From the NCBI RefSeq assembly GCF_010892395.1, contig NZ_JAACKB010000386.1:1-5655 (forward strand): DNA of 5,655 nt, read 5' to 3'. Below the pieces are notes generated by a model. That model was given only the letters and a program-made list of their open reading frames with translations. It did not search any database and had not been told where the DNA came from. This stretch comes from Sulfurovum sp. bin170. Its GTDB lineage: Bacteria > Campylobacterota > Campylobacteria > Campylobacterales > Sulfurovaceae. The position numbers were made by a program, and so were the translations under genes. The first letter of the stretch is position 1. Each line of letters opens with the position of its first letter. Shown piece after piece: positions 1 through 5,655 of the stretch.

Positions 1-1
1 A

Positions 2-1813
2 GGTGGAATCGAAGTTGGTATGCCACCAAATGAAGCTGGTATGTCAAGAAACGATACTGACTTTTTACATGTATATAACTGGAAAAAGTTAGCTAAACTT
101 GTTAAAGATAAGAAAAACTACAATGTTATTAATGGTCATAGAATTGTTCCAATGGAAGTATCTGTTGCCAATGATTGTCTATTTTTGATTCCAGAGCCAA
201 AATCTCCACACGGTGTTGATGTCTCTCCTGATGGTGAGTATATTACGGTTTGTGGTAAGCTAGATACTCACGCTTCTGTTTATAAATGGAGCAAAATCAA
301 AAAGCTTATAGCTGATAAAAAGTATATTGGAGCAGACCCTTATGGTATTCCGATTCTTGATATGAAAGAGTCACTTCATGGTCAAGTTGAGTTGGGTCTT
401 GGGCCATTGCATAATCAGTACTCAAATGTAGATGGTGAGATTTATACTTCACTCTATGTTGATAGTCAGATTGTAAAATGGAACTATAAAGATTTAAAAG
501 TTCTTGACAAAGAGAATGTTCACTACAATGTTGGACACCTTTGTGGAATGGAAGGAAAATCTGCTGACCCTCAAGGTAAGTATATTATCTCTCTAAACAA
601 ATTGGCAATTGATAGATTCCAAAATGTTGGACCATTGCATCCACAAAATCACCAGTTGATTGATATTCGTGGAAAGACTATGGACTTGCTTTATGATATG
701 CCAATTCCTTTGGGTGAGCCTCACCAAGCTGTAGCGATTAGAGCTGAAAAGCTTCATCCACATGTGCGTTATCCAATGGGTACAAACTCCAAAACAGGCG
801 AGATTCATATTGGTAAAACACTTGCTGGTCAAGAGAAAATCGTAAGAGATGGTAAAAATGTAACTGTATTTGCAACTATGGTTCGTTCACATATTAACCC
901 AGAGAGAATCACGGTTAACAAAGGTGACATTGTTACTATGCACATTACCAACCTAGAGAGAGCTCAAGATGAGACTCATGGATTTACCGTTGACCACTAT
1001 GATGTACATATGTCACTCGAACCAGGTGAGACTTCTACTATCAAATTTGAAGCTGATATTGAGGGTGTATTCCCTTACTACTGTACAGAGTTCTGTTCAG
1101 CACTTCACCTAGAGATGATGGGTTATCTAATGGTTAAAGACCCAGATAAGAAGTATGTATCTGCTCAAAAACTTAAGATGAAAACAATGACTCCTGAAGA
1201 GTTAAAAGCTGAATATGACAAAACTGTTGCTGTAAACACTGCGACACAAGCTGTTATTGATAGTGTTGTTAAATTCTTAAAAGACAATAAATTTAGTGAC
1301 CATAAAGTGGTAGCTGACCTTGTTGATGATGCCTTTGCACAAGCTGGTCAAATCCCTGAACAGAAAAGACTTGCTGATGAAGCTGTCAAAGCTGGTGATA
1401 TGGACAAAGCGATTCTATTTGAAAACATGATTTGGCAACTTATGGTTAAGACTGCTGATGTTGGAATCAGAGCTAAAGACGCATTGGTAAGACTTATTGC
1501 TACTCCTCAATCAACTCAGGTTCAAAGAGGTCAAAAAGCCTTTGATGAAGGTGGATGTGGTGGATGTCATGTTGTTGGTAAAGTATCATCAGGTCCTGAC
1601 TTGACTGGTGTTCTTGAGAGACACGGTAAAGATAGTGCTAAATGGGTAGCTGACTTTATTAAAGAGCCAGAAAAAATGTACAAAGACCCTTATGTTGATG
1701 CTATGATTAATAGCTTTAACCTTAAGATGCCTAACCAGCATATGAGTGATGAAGAGATTCAAGATATTATTGAATACTTTAAATGGATTGATGCGAACGC
1801 TAATCTGTTTTAA
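2..1813 (+). CDS. nosZ: Nitrous-oxide reductase, clade II, with C-terminal cytochrome c domain (5' end missing)
   Basis: Catalyses N2O + 2H+ + 2e- to N2 + H2O in the periplasm. The frame is open from base 2, so the gene starts upstream; family length suggests that roughly 250 residues (signal peptide and the first CuZ ligands) are missing. The beta-propeller part shows four of the seven CuZ histidines: PHG (codon 209), GPLH (410), GH (536) and EPH (722). The cupredoxin domain carries a complete CuA site: His 977, then the C-x3-C-x3-H-x2-M block with Cys 1082, Cys 1094, His 1106 and Met 1115. Between the cysteines, the residue that is Trp in clade I enzymes is Glu (1088), as in cytochrome oxidase subunit II. 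A haem c domain follows a helical linker: CGGCH at 1556-1570, with Met 1727 in KMPNQHM as probable distal ligand. This fused cytochrome is typical of Campylobacterota NosZ. It is first in the cluster and followed by a hairpin. Identity is very secure. Confidence 0.98.
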   Translation, partial: GGIEVGMPPNEAGMSRNDTDFLHVYNWKKLAKLVKDKKNYNVINGHRIVPMEVSVANDCLFLIPEPKSPHGVDVSPDGEYITVCGKLDTHASVYKWSKIKKLIADKKYIGADPYGIPILDMKESLHGQVELGLGPLHNQYSNVDGEIYTSLYVDSQIVKWNYKDLKVLDKENVHYNVGHLCGMEGKSADPQGKYIISLNKLAIDRFQNVGPLHPQNHQLIDIRGKTMDLLYDMPIPLGEPHQAVAIRAEKLHPHVRYPMGTNSKTGEIHIGKTLAGQEKIVRDGKNVTVFATMVRSHINPERITVNKGDIVTMHITNLERAQDETHGFTVDHYDVHMSLEPGETSTIKFEADIEGVFPYYCTEFCSALHLEMMGYLMVKDPDKKYVSAQKLKMKTMTPEELKAEYDKTVAVNTATQAVIDSVVKFLKDNKFSDHKVVADLVDDAFAQAGQIPEQKRLADEAVKAGDMDKAILFENMIWQLMVKTADVGIRAKDALVRLIATPQSTQVQRGQKAFDEGGCGGCHVVGKVSSGPDLTGVLERHGKDSAKWVADFIKEPEKMYKDPYVDAMINSFNLKMPNQHMSDEEIQDIIEYFKWIDANANLF

Positions 1814-1832
1814 TCGTTGCTCTTTTTACTCT

Positions 1833-1859
1833 TACAAGATGGGATTTCCCCATCTTGTA
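1833..1859 (+). terminator. Hairpin downstream of nosZ (partial terminator or mRNA-stabilising stem)
   Basis: A perfect 11-bp inverted repeat (1833-1843 with 1849-1859) encloses a 5-base loop, 19 bases after the nosZ stop. The following bases are only moderately T-rich (TTAATCTTGAT), so it is not a textbook intrinsic terminator. Its place between the abundant enzyme NosZ and its accessory genes suggests partial termination, or protection of the nosZ 3' end. Which of these applies is inference. Confidence 0.65.
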
Positions 1860-1865
1860 TTAATC

Positions 1866-1879
1866 TTGATATAAATCAT
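1866..1879 (+). promoter_or_regulatory. CRP/FNR-family binding site
   Basis: TTGAT-ATAA-ATCAT matches the FNR-type consensus TTGAT-N4-ATCAA at 9 of 10 defined bases. Its centre, between 1872 and 1873, is 41.5 bases upstream of the start point predicted from the TATAAT at 1902-1907. That is the class II activator position. Campylobacterota use CRP/FNR-family regulators (for example the Nss proteins of Wolinella) to control nitrogen-oxide respiration. Which regulator binds here cannot be read from the window. Confidence 0.6.
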
Positions 1880-1901
1880 ATATACAAATTCCCCTTTTCA
1901 C

Positions 1902-1907
1902 TATAAT
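1902..1907 (+). promoter_or_regulatory. Predicted -10 box of an internal promoter for nosB and downstream genes
   Basis: A perfect TATAAT with a predicted start near 1914, in an AT-rich gap. No -35 box is obvious, as expected for an activator-dependent class II promoter. A second TATAAT lies at 1918-1923, inside an 8-base direct repeat (CTATAATA at 1901 and 1917), and could be an alternative -10. Only the first gives the exact -41.5 spacing to the CRP/FNR-type box. Confidence 0.5.
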
Positions 1908-1957
1908 AACTTATATCTATAATATAAATAAGATAAAGTTATAAAAATCATAAGTTG

Positions 1958-1976
1958 AGGGTTCACCTGAAGCCCT
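1958..1976 (+). repeat. Leader hairpin before nosB, possibly a degenerate single REP
   Basis: AGGGTTCA pairs with TGAA-CCCT, with one bulged G at 1972, giving 8 bp closed by a very short loop. It lies in the predicted 5' leader, 38 bases before the nosB ATG. The single bulge and the CTGAAGCC core resemble the repeat arm at 4906-4922, but the similarity is short. It could also be a chance or regulatory leader hairpin. Confidence 0.35.
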
Positions 1977-2014
1977 GAGTTTATAATTTACAAAATCACA
2001 CACAAAGGGTAATA

Positions 2015-2794
2015 ATGCATCCAAGTTTTATGAAGTCAAAGATATTTGCTACATTGGCACTGCTCATTATGACTGTCGCTTTTACATTTCCAATGATAGC
2101 ATTTCATGGGACACTCAATAAGATTGATGAGGGCAAAACGGAGGATATTTCAGCTCTAAATAAGTCGGTTTGGAATCTCTATAATCAGGGACGATATAAG
2201 AGTATTGCCACGCCAAAAGAGTCTCATGATAATCTTGATGGGATGATAAAAAGTATGTCTGAGATTGGGGTGGCTTCCCTGCCTATTTGGGCTGTTTCAC
2301 TAGAGGCTCCAAACTATCCAAAAGAGGCTTTTCCAGAGGGGATTCCTGTATTTTTTCACTTTGATGGATTTAGTGGAGAGGTACATGAGATGAATGTTAT
2401 CAACCACTATGTTGGGATGGATCCGATGTGGGTTGGTGGACAGTGGGAGCGAGAGATTGGGATTTATGCTCTTCTTCTTCTTTCGTTGTTTATGATTTAC
2501 TTTATTTCTTATAATAAGAAAATTTTCTCTTATGCGATGCTGATTCCTGTCTCACTGCCTGTATTATTTATCGCTGATTACTCCTATTGGTTGTATTGGT
2601 TTGGTCATAATCTTCATGATTGGGGTGCGTTCAAGATTAAACCATTTATGCCTACCGTGTTTGGTGATGGGAAGATTGCACAGTTTGTGACACACTCATA
2701 TCCTACCATTGGGTTCTATCTGATTGTTGTGATTTCGTTGTTGAGTCTGTTGGCGTTTTTTGCGAGACAGAAAGCCATGAGAGCGACTGCGTAG
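2015..2794 (+). CDS. nosB: Membrane protein NosB of clade II nos clusters
   Basis: A 259-residue integral membrane protein in the position of nosB, directly after nosZ, as in Campylobacterota clusters. The role is not established; its constant company with Sec-type NosZ suggests a part in electron supply or maturation. Predicted topology: one N-terminal segment (about 9-30), a soluble loop of about 115 residues, then three hydrophobic segments (about 149-166, 171-195 and 229-250). Between the last two lies a loop rich in aromatic residues and histidine (FGHNLHDWGAFKIKPF, then THSYP), which looks like the conserved core. The ATG at 2015 is chosen because AAAGGG ends 5 bases before it; an in-frame ATG at 2030 has no comparable site. 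The TAG stop lies in the first four bases of the inverted-repeat element that follows. The gene name rests on context and overall character; no catalytic motif is recognised. Confidence 0.85.
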   Translation: MHPSFMKSKIFATLALLIMTVAFTFPMIAFHGTLNKIDEGKTEDISALNKSVWNLYNQGRYKSIATPKESHDNLDGMIKSMSEIGVASLPIWAVSLEAPNYPKEAFPEGIPVFFHFDGFSGEVHEMNVINHYVGMDPMWVGGQWEREIGIYALLLLSLFMIYFISYNKKIFSYAMLIPVSLPVLFIADYSYWLYWFGHNLHDWGAFKIKPFMPTVFGDGKIAQFVTHSYPTIGFYLIVVISLLSLLAFFARQKAMRATA

Positions 2795-2876
2795 GGTGTG
2801 ATTGCTATCACACCTTTAATTGGCATAAATAAAATATTATTTTGAAATGGATGGTGCGATAGCAATCGCACCCTAC
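2791..2876. repeat. REPIN-like inverted-repeat element between nosB and nosD
   Basis: Two 24-base arms, 2791-2814 and 2853-2876, are inverted relative to each other and match at 22 of 24 positions around a 38-base AT-rich spacer. Each arm is itself a palindrome, GGTG(Y)GAT...ATC(R)CACC, with an 8-bp stem and 4-base loop, preceded by GTAG. The two mismatches between arms are the two partners of one base pair (T-A in the left arm, C-G in the right), so both small hairpins remain intact. A GTAG head, a palindrome and an inverted partner are the layout of REP doublets mobilised by RAYT transposases. No transposase lies in the window. Confidence 0.85.
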
Positions 2877-2881
2877 AAAGG
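2877..2881 (+). promoter_or_regulatory. Shine-Dalgarno site for the TTG start of nosD
   Basis: AAAGG lies 7 bases before the TTG at 2889 and begins at the first base after the inverted-repeat element. It decides the nosD start: the first in-frame ATG (2925) would remove most of the signal peptide and lacks such a site. Confidence 0.7.
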
Positions 2882-2888
2882 TTGAAAT

Positions 2889-4112
2889 TTGATTAGACTT
2901 CTAATAGTTTTTTTATCACTGTTCATGTTTCTAAATGCTAACGCTTTGCAAGATGCGATAGATAAGGCTCCAGAGGGTTCAATCCTGAAATTACTAGCAG
3001 GAGTTTACAAAGGTTCTATTGTTATCAAAAAACCTCTAACCATTATAGGTAAAGAGGGTGGTGTTATCATAGATGGTGAAGGCAACGGAACGGTTATAAC
3101 TATAAATAGTTCGTTTGTAACACTAAAAAATCTAAAGATTATAAATAGTGGAGAGTTGACCCATACACTGGACGCTGGGATTCTGGTCAAAGAGTCCAAG
3201 CAGTGTGAGATTAGTGATTGTGTGATTGATGATTGTCTATTTGGGATTGATATGCAGATGGTGAGCAATTCATTGATAGAGAATAATTTCATCCGTTCAA
3301 AAGATTTTGATTTGGGTCTTAGGGGTGATGGTCTGCGTCTTTGGTATAGTCATGATAATATTGTCAAGAAAAACAGGCTAATAAAATCAAGAGACATGGT
3401 GGTTTGGTATTCTCATGGAAATATTATAGAAGAGAACTATGGGGAGTATGGTCGTTACTCTCTGCATTTTATGTATGCAGGTAAAAATATTGTCAAAAAT
3501 AACACCTATAAGTACAATTCGGTAGGAATATTTTTTATGTACTCCAAAGATACCATCGCTACAGGTAATTTGGTTCAGAGTTCACTAGGTGCTACGGGTA
3601 TGGGAATTGGGTTGAAAGATGTATCGAATTTTACGATTAAAAATAACACGGTCATCTACTGTGCTCAAGGACTCTATATAGATAGGTCACCGTTTGAGCC
3701 TGATACGCATAACTGGATTGAGAATAACAGTATACTATATAACTCCGAGGCGTTACATTTTCACTCACTTAGCGAAAATAATATTATTAAAAACAATACC
3801 ATAATGGGGAATATAGAGGATATAGTAAACGATAGTAGAGGAAGCAAAACGAACGAAAATGAGATAGAGGGTAACTATTGGGATAACTACACAGGGTTTG
3901 ATAGGGATAATGATAATGTGGGCGATACCTCTCACAAAGTCTATCAATACGCAGACCAACTTTGGGTCTATAATCCTGATGTGAAGTTTTTTTATGGGTC
4001 ACCTGTAATATCACTACTAAATTTCTTGGCAAAATTGGCTCCATTTTCGGAACCGATATTTTTGCTTGAAGATAAAAAACCAAAAGTAAGGTTGGAGGTA
4101 AACAATGGGTAA
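2889..4112 (+). CDS. nosD: Periplasmic CuZ-site maturation protein NosD (beta-helix)
   Basis: A 407-residue exported protein needed in characterised systems for assembly of the CuZ centre of NosZ, acting with the NosFY ABC transporter and NosL, which are expected beyond the window. Residues 1-19 (from a TTG start) form a Sec signal peptide, MIRLLIVFLSLFMFLNANA. The rest is a right-handed beta-helix of the CASH/NosD type. Four rungs can be read with a 21-22 residue period: LWYSHDN (151), VWYSHGN (172), HFMYAGKN (193) and FFMYSKD (215). Further N-N turns follow to about residue 330. The family C-terminus is intact: NYWDNY at 329, then YQYADQLW, then SPVISLLNFLAKLAPFSEP from 371. Length is normal. 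The gene overlaps nosG by 8 bases, so the two are translationally coupled; upstream it is separated from nosB by the REPIN-like element. Confidence 0.96.
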   Translation: MIRLLIVFLSLFMFLNANALQDAIDKAPEGSILKLLAGVYKGSIVIKKPLTIIGKEGGVIIDGEGNGTVITINSSFVTLKNLKIINSGELTHTLDAGILVKESKQCEISDCVIDDCLFGIDMQMVSNSLIENNFIRSKDFDLGLRGDGLRLWYSHDNIVKKNRLIKSRDMVVWYSHGNIIEENYGEYGRYSLHFMYAGKNIVKNNTYKYNSVGIFFMYSKDTIATGNLVQSSLGATGMGIGLKDVSNFTIKNNTVIYCAQGLYIDRSPFEPDTHNWIENNSILYNSEALHFHSLSENNIIKNNTIMGNIEDIVNDSRGSKTNENEIEGNYWDNYTGFDRDNDNVGDTSHKVYQYADQLWVYNPDVKFFYGSPVISLLNFLAKLAPFSEPIFLLEDKKPKVRLEVNNG

Positions 4113-4848
4113 AATTAAGACAGAGAGACGAGAGTTCATCAAATATTCAACACTTGGTGTTTTGGGTATGGCATTGGCAGGTGGAGTGGGTTTAAGCCCC
4201 TATTTAGTAGCTGATGAGAGACGATTGCGACCTCCTGGGGCAGTCGATGAGCATGAATTTTTAGGACTCTGTATCAAGTGTGGTCAGTGTTTGCAGGTCT
4301 GTCCTTATCACTCCATAGAACTGGCAGACTGGGGTAAAGGTCATGGAGTGGGAACGCCGTATATAGATGCAAATGTTCGTGGATGTTGGGCGTGTGAGGC
4401 TGTGCCTTGTGTTTTGGCTTGTCCAACTGGGGCGTTGGATCATGCTTGTGAAAAGGCAGAAGATATAGAGATGGGGATTGCTGTGTTGCAGTTCCCACGA
4501 AGCTGTTTGGCTGTCACGAGAAAGCCGATTCCTGCTGGGTACAGTGATAAAATGTTGAGTTTTATCAAAGATGAGAATAATGTCACGGAGTATGAGAGAG
4601 AGGTTTTAGAGAAGTTTAACAATCGAGAGGGTGACCCTTGTACGCTTTGTGCCGATATGTGTCCGATGCCAAATCCACTCTCTGCTATTGAGATGGTGCA
4701 AACATTTATTGGGATTATAAAGCCTGTTATCTATGATGGGTGTACAGGGTGTGGGGTGTGTCAAGAGGTCTGTCCAACTGCTATACCATCAATTGTGATT
4801 AAACCACGCGTGAGCTATAAAGAGCAGTATGGAAGAGGAAGACATTAA
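4105..4848 (+). CDS. nosG: Tat-exported NapG-like ferredoxin NosG (4x[4Fe-4S])
   Basis: A 247-residue periplasmic iron-sulfur protein, thought to pass electrons from a quinol-oxidising membrane partner (NosH, expected downstream) to the NosC cytochromes and NosZ. A twin-arginine signal, ERREFIK at residues 7-13, precedes a hydrophobic stretch (about 17-30), implying export in folded form with its clusters. Cysteine sets: C56-C59-C62-C66 (CIKCGQCLQVCP); C94-C97-C102-C106; C179-C182-C186, with C134 as the likely fourth ligand; and C213-C216-C219-C223. The third set matches NapG, where a lone SC-L cysteine precedes CxxCxxxCP, but here the spacer between them is about 45 residues. GGAGG at 4094-4098 sets the ATG, inside the last codons of nosD. 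Its stop overlaps the nosC1 start by one base. NapG itself is the main alternative, but the nos context argues strongly against it. Confidence 0.93.
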   Translation: MGKIKTERREFIKYSTLGVLGMALAGGVGLSPYLVADERRLRPPGAVDEHEFLGLCIKCGQCLQVCPYHSIELADWGKGHGVGTPYIDANVRGCWACEAVPCVLACPTGALDHACEKAEDIEMGIAVLQFPRSCLAVTRKPIPAGYSDKMLSFIKDENNVTEYEREVLEKFNNREGDPCTLCADMCPMPNPLSAIEMVQTFIGIIKPVIYDGCTGCGVCQEVCPTAIPSIVIKPRVSYKEQYGRGRH

Positions 4849-5519
4849 TGATTAGAAAAAGAATAGTAAATATATTGGAATCGGAGGCTTTAGCCCCGAA
4901 TAAGACGAGGCTGAAGCCATCGTTTCCTATACTCTTATTAGGTTCAATATTTGTTTTGTTTGTAGGTTGTGGTGATGATGATGTAAAAGAGCAAAGCAAA
5001 ATAGTAGAGACAACCATCGCACCAAAAATTGAGATTGTGGCTAATGAGAATCCCAAAGAGATAAAGGTTTCAGTAAAAGAGAGTAACGGTTCGCAGGAGA
5101 ATGTATTCTATAAAGGAATGAAAAATGACCTAAAACATGGTTACGACCCACATAGTCAACCAGCCAATGAGGATGCTTCTGTGAGGGTGAAACCTAGAAC
5201 TCAAATAGATGCCAATATGCATGTGCGAAGTCCTTATGAGCAGTTGCGGATTGAACTTTTGGTAAAGAAACTTAGCAAAGAGTTTATTGTGAAGTGTTCG
5301 GCTTGTCATGATGACTATGCCAATGGGGTGATTGGACCATCACTGCTTGGCAAAAGTTCAGATGAAATTTTTGAAAGTATCGTGGCGTTTAAGAATGGAA
5401 CCAAAAGTAATGTCTTGATGGATGGACTAATCGACCGTATGAGTGAGGAGAATATCCGTAAATTAGCCAATGAAATTTCGGCATTTAATGAAAAAATAGA
5501 AGAGATGAGGAGTAAGTAG
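4848..5519 (+). CDS. nosC1: Monohaem cytochrome c NosC1, exported and probably membrane-anchored
   Basis: A 223-residue cytochrome expected to carry electrons to NosZ in the periplasm. One haem site, CSACH (residues 150-154), is followed by IGPSLLGKS, typical of small class I cytochromes c. The distal ligand is probably M191 or M198 in the final helical part. A hydrophobic segment (about 26-40) ends in FVG-C41, which resembles a lipobox with Phe at -3, so it may be a lipoprotein or keep a membrane anchor. A hydrophilic linker of about 100 residues separates the anchor from the haem domain. Residues 12-25 (SEALAPNKTRLKPS) are encoded by a REP-like doublet; without it the signal would be a conventional MIRKR n-region plus hydrophobic core. 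The start overlaps the nosG stop (TAATG), with GAGGA at 4835-4839. Cytochrome identity is firm; the NosC1 name rests on gene order. Confidence 0.87.
   Translation: MIRKRIVNILESEALAPNKTRLKPSFPILLLGSIFVLFVGCGDDDVKEQSKIVETTIAPKIEIVANENPKEIKVSVKESNGSQENVFYKGMKNDLKHGYDPHSQPANEDASVRVKPRTQIDANMHVRSPYEQLRIELLVKKLSKEFIVKCSACHDDYANGVIGPSLLGKSSDEIFESIVAFKNGTKSNVLMDGLIDRMSEENIRKLANEISAFNEKIEEMRSK
4881..4922. repeat. REP-like doublet inside nosC1
   Basis: Two bulged palindromes stand in inverted orientation. The left (4881-4899) pairs TCGG-GGCT with AGCC-CCGA around a single unpaired A at 4885. The right (4906-4922) pairs CGA-GGCT with AGCC-TCG around an unpaired A at 4919. The right arm's reverse complement matches the left at 13 of 17 positions. 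One G-C pair in the left is an A-T pair in the right, so the stem is kept. The segment is 42 bases, exactly 14 codons, in frame, bounded by TCG at both ends. It differs in sequence from the element at 2791-2876. Confidence 0.7.
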
Positions 5520-5655
5520 ATGAAAAATATAATCGTGGGGATTTTAACTCTTGTGATTGTTGCTTTGATGGCACTGACATTTATGGGTGGTGGAGCCTAT
5601 CATGGTGGAAATCATGGTAAGGTAATAGCCGATATGGGCAGTGGTAGCGTAGCCA
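5520..5655 (+). CDS. N-terminus of an exported or membrane-anchored protein, candidate nosC2 (3' end missing)
   Basis: An ATG immediately follows the nosC1 TAG, with GAGGAG 7 bases before it. The 45 visible codons encode a short basic start (MKN), a strongly hydrophobic segment of about 19 residues (IIVGILTLVIVALMALTFM) and then a Gly/His-rich stretch, GGGAYHGGNHGK. This is an uncleaved anchor or a signal peptide leading to a periplasmic domain. In Wolinella-type clusters nosC2, a second monohaem cytochrome c, follows nosC1, so that is the positional guess. No haem motif is visible before the window ends, so no symbol is assigned. Confidence 0.75.
   Translation, partial: MKNIIVGILTLVIVALMALTFMGGGAYHGGNHGKVIADMGSGSVA

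Noticed and set aside
593..832. Open reading frame on the - strand within nosZ (79 codons)
   Set aside because: It lies wholly inside conserved nosZ coding sequence, has no ribosome site or recognisable domain, and is explained by nosZ codon bias.
2791..2876. CRISPR repeats
   Set aside because: There are only two copies, in inverted rather than direct orientation, with one spacer and no cas genes.
2791..2876. Intrinsic terminator after nosB
   Set aside because: The long stem is followed by AAAGG rather than a T tract, and the arms' own palindromes with covariation fit a REP doublet better.
3005..4083. Several - strand open frames within nosD
   Set aside because: They are antisense shadows of the repetitive, AT-rich beta-helix coding sequence; products are low-complexity with no family resemblance.
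4105..4848. Assignment as napG of a nitrate reductase cluster
   Set aside because: The cysteine pattern is NapG-like, but the gene sits between nosD and a nos cytochrome gene with overlaps on both sides, and no nap gene is in the window.
4261..5056. - strand open frames across nosG and the start of nosC1
   Set aside because: They oppose well-supported cysteine-motif and haem-motif coding frames and have no initiation signals of their own.
1..5655. A wholly new biological system
   Set aside because: Every sizeable gene fits the known clade II nos cluster. The unusual content is confined to regulatory and repeat elements.

Overview
The window holds most of a nitrous-oxide reduction (nos) gene cluster of the clade II type. 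All genes are on the + strand, in the order nosZ - nosB - nosD - nosG - nosC1 - (nosC2?). This order, the AT-rich codon use, the cytochrome c domain fused to the end of NosZ, and a NapG-like ferredoxin with monohaem cytochromes in place of NosR/NosX all point to a Campylobacterota (Epsilonproteobacteria) host of the Wolinella/Sulfurimonas/Sulfurovum kind. The sequence alone does not settle the genus.

Layout: 2-1813 is the 3' part of nosZ, whose 5' end lies outside the window. It carries four of the seven expected CuZ histidines, the complete CuA site and a C-terminal haem c domain. The 201-base gap at 1814-2014 is not empty. It holds a strong hairpin just after nosZ, a near-consensus CRP/FNR-type box placed exactly 41.5 bases upstream of the start point predicted from a TATAAT box, and a leader hairpin. 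Next come nosB (2015-2794, membrane protein), an 86-base inverted-repeat element of REPIN type (2791-2876) that supplies the nosB stop codon, nosD with a TTG start (2889-4112, beta-helix copper-site maturation protein), nosG (4105-4848, Tat-exported 4x[4Fe-4S] ferredoxin), nosC1 (4848-5519, monohaem cytochrome c) and the first 45 codons of a further exported or anchored protein (5520 to the window end), in the nosC2 position. From nosD onward the genes overlap or abut.

How it works: NosZ reduces N2O to N2 in the periplasm. NosG and the NosC cytochromes are thought to carry electrons from the menaquinol pool to the NosZ haem and then to CuA and CuZ. NosD helps assemble CuZ, together with the NosFY transporter and NosL expected downstream. 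NosB is a conserved membrane protein of unknown function.

The metabolic genes are a known system. The less expected content lies between and inside them: a probable second, regulated promoter after nosZ, and two different REP-like repeat doublets. One sits exactly between nosB's stop and nosD's Shine-Dalgarno. The other is an in-frame 42-base segment inside the signal-peptide coding region of nosC1. Both doublets show paired base changes that preserve their hairpins.
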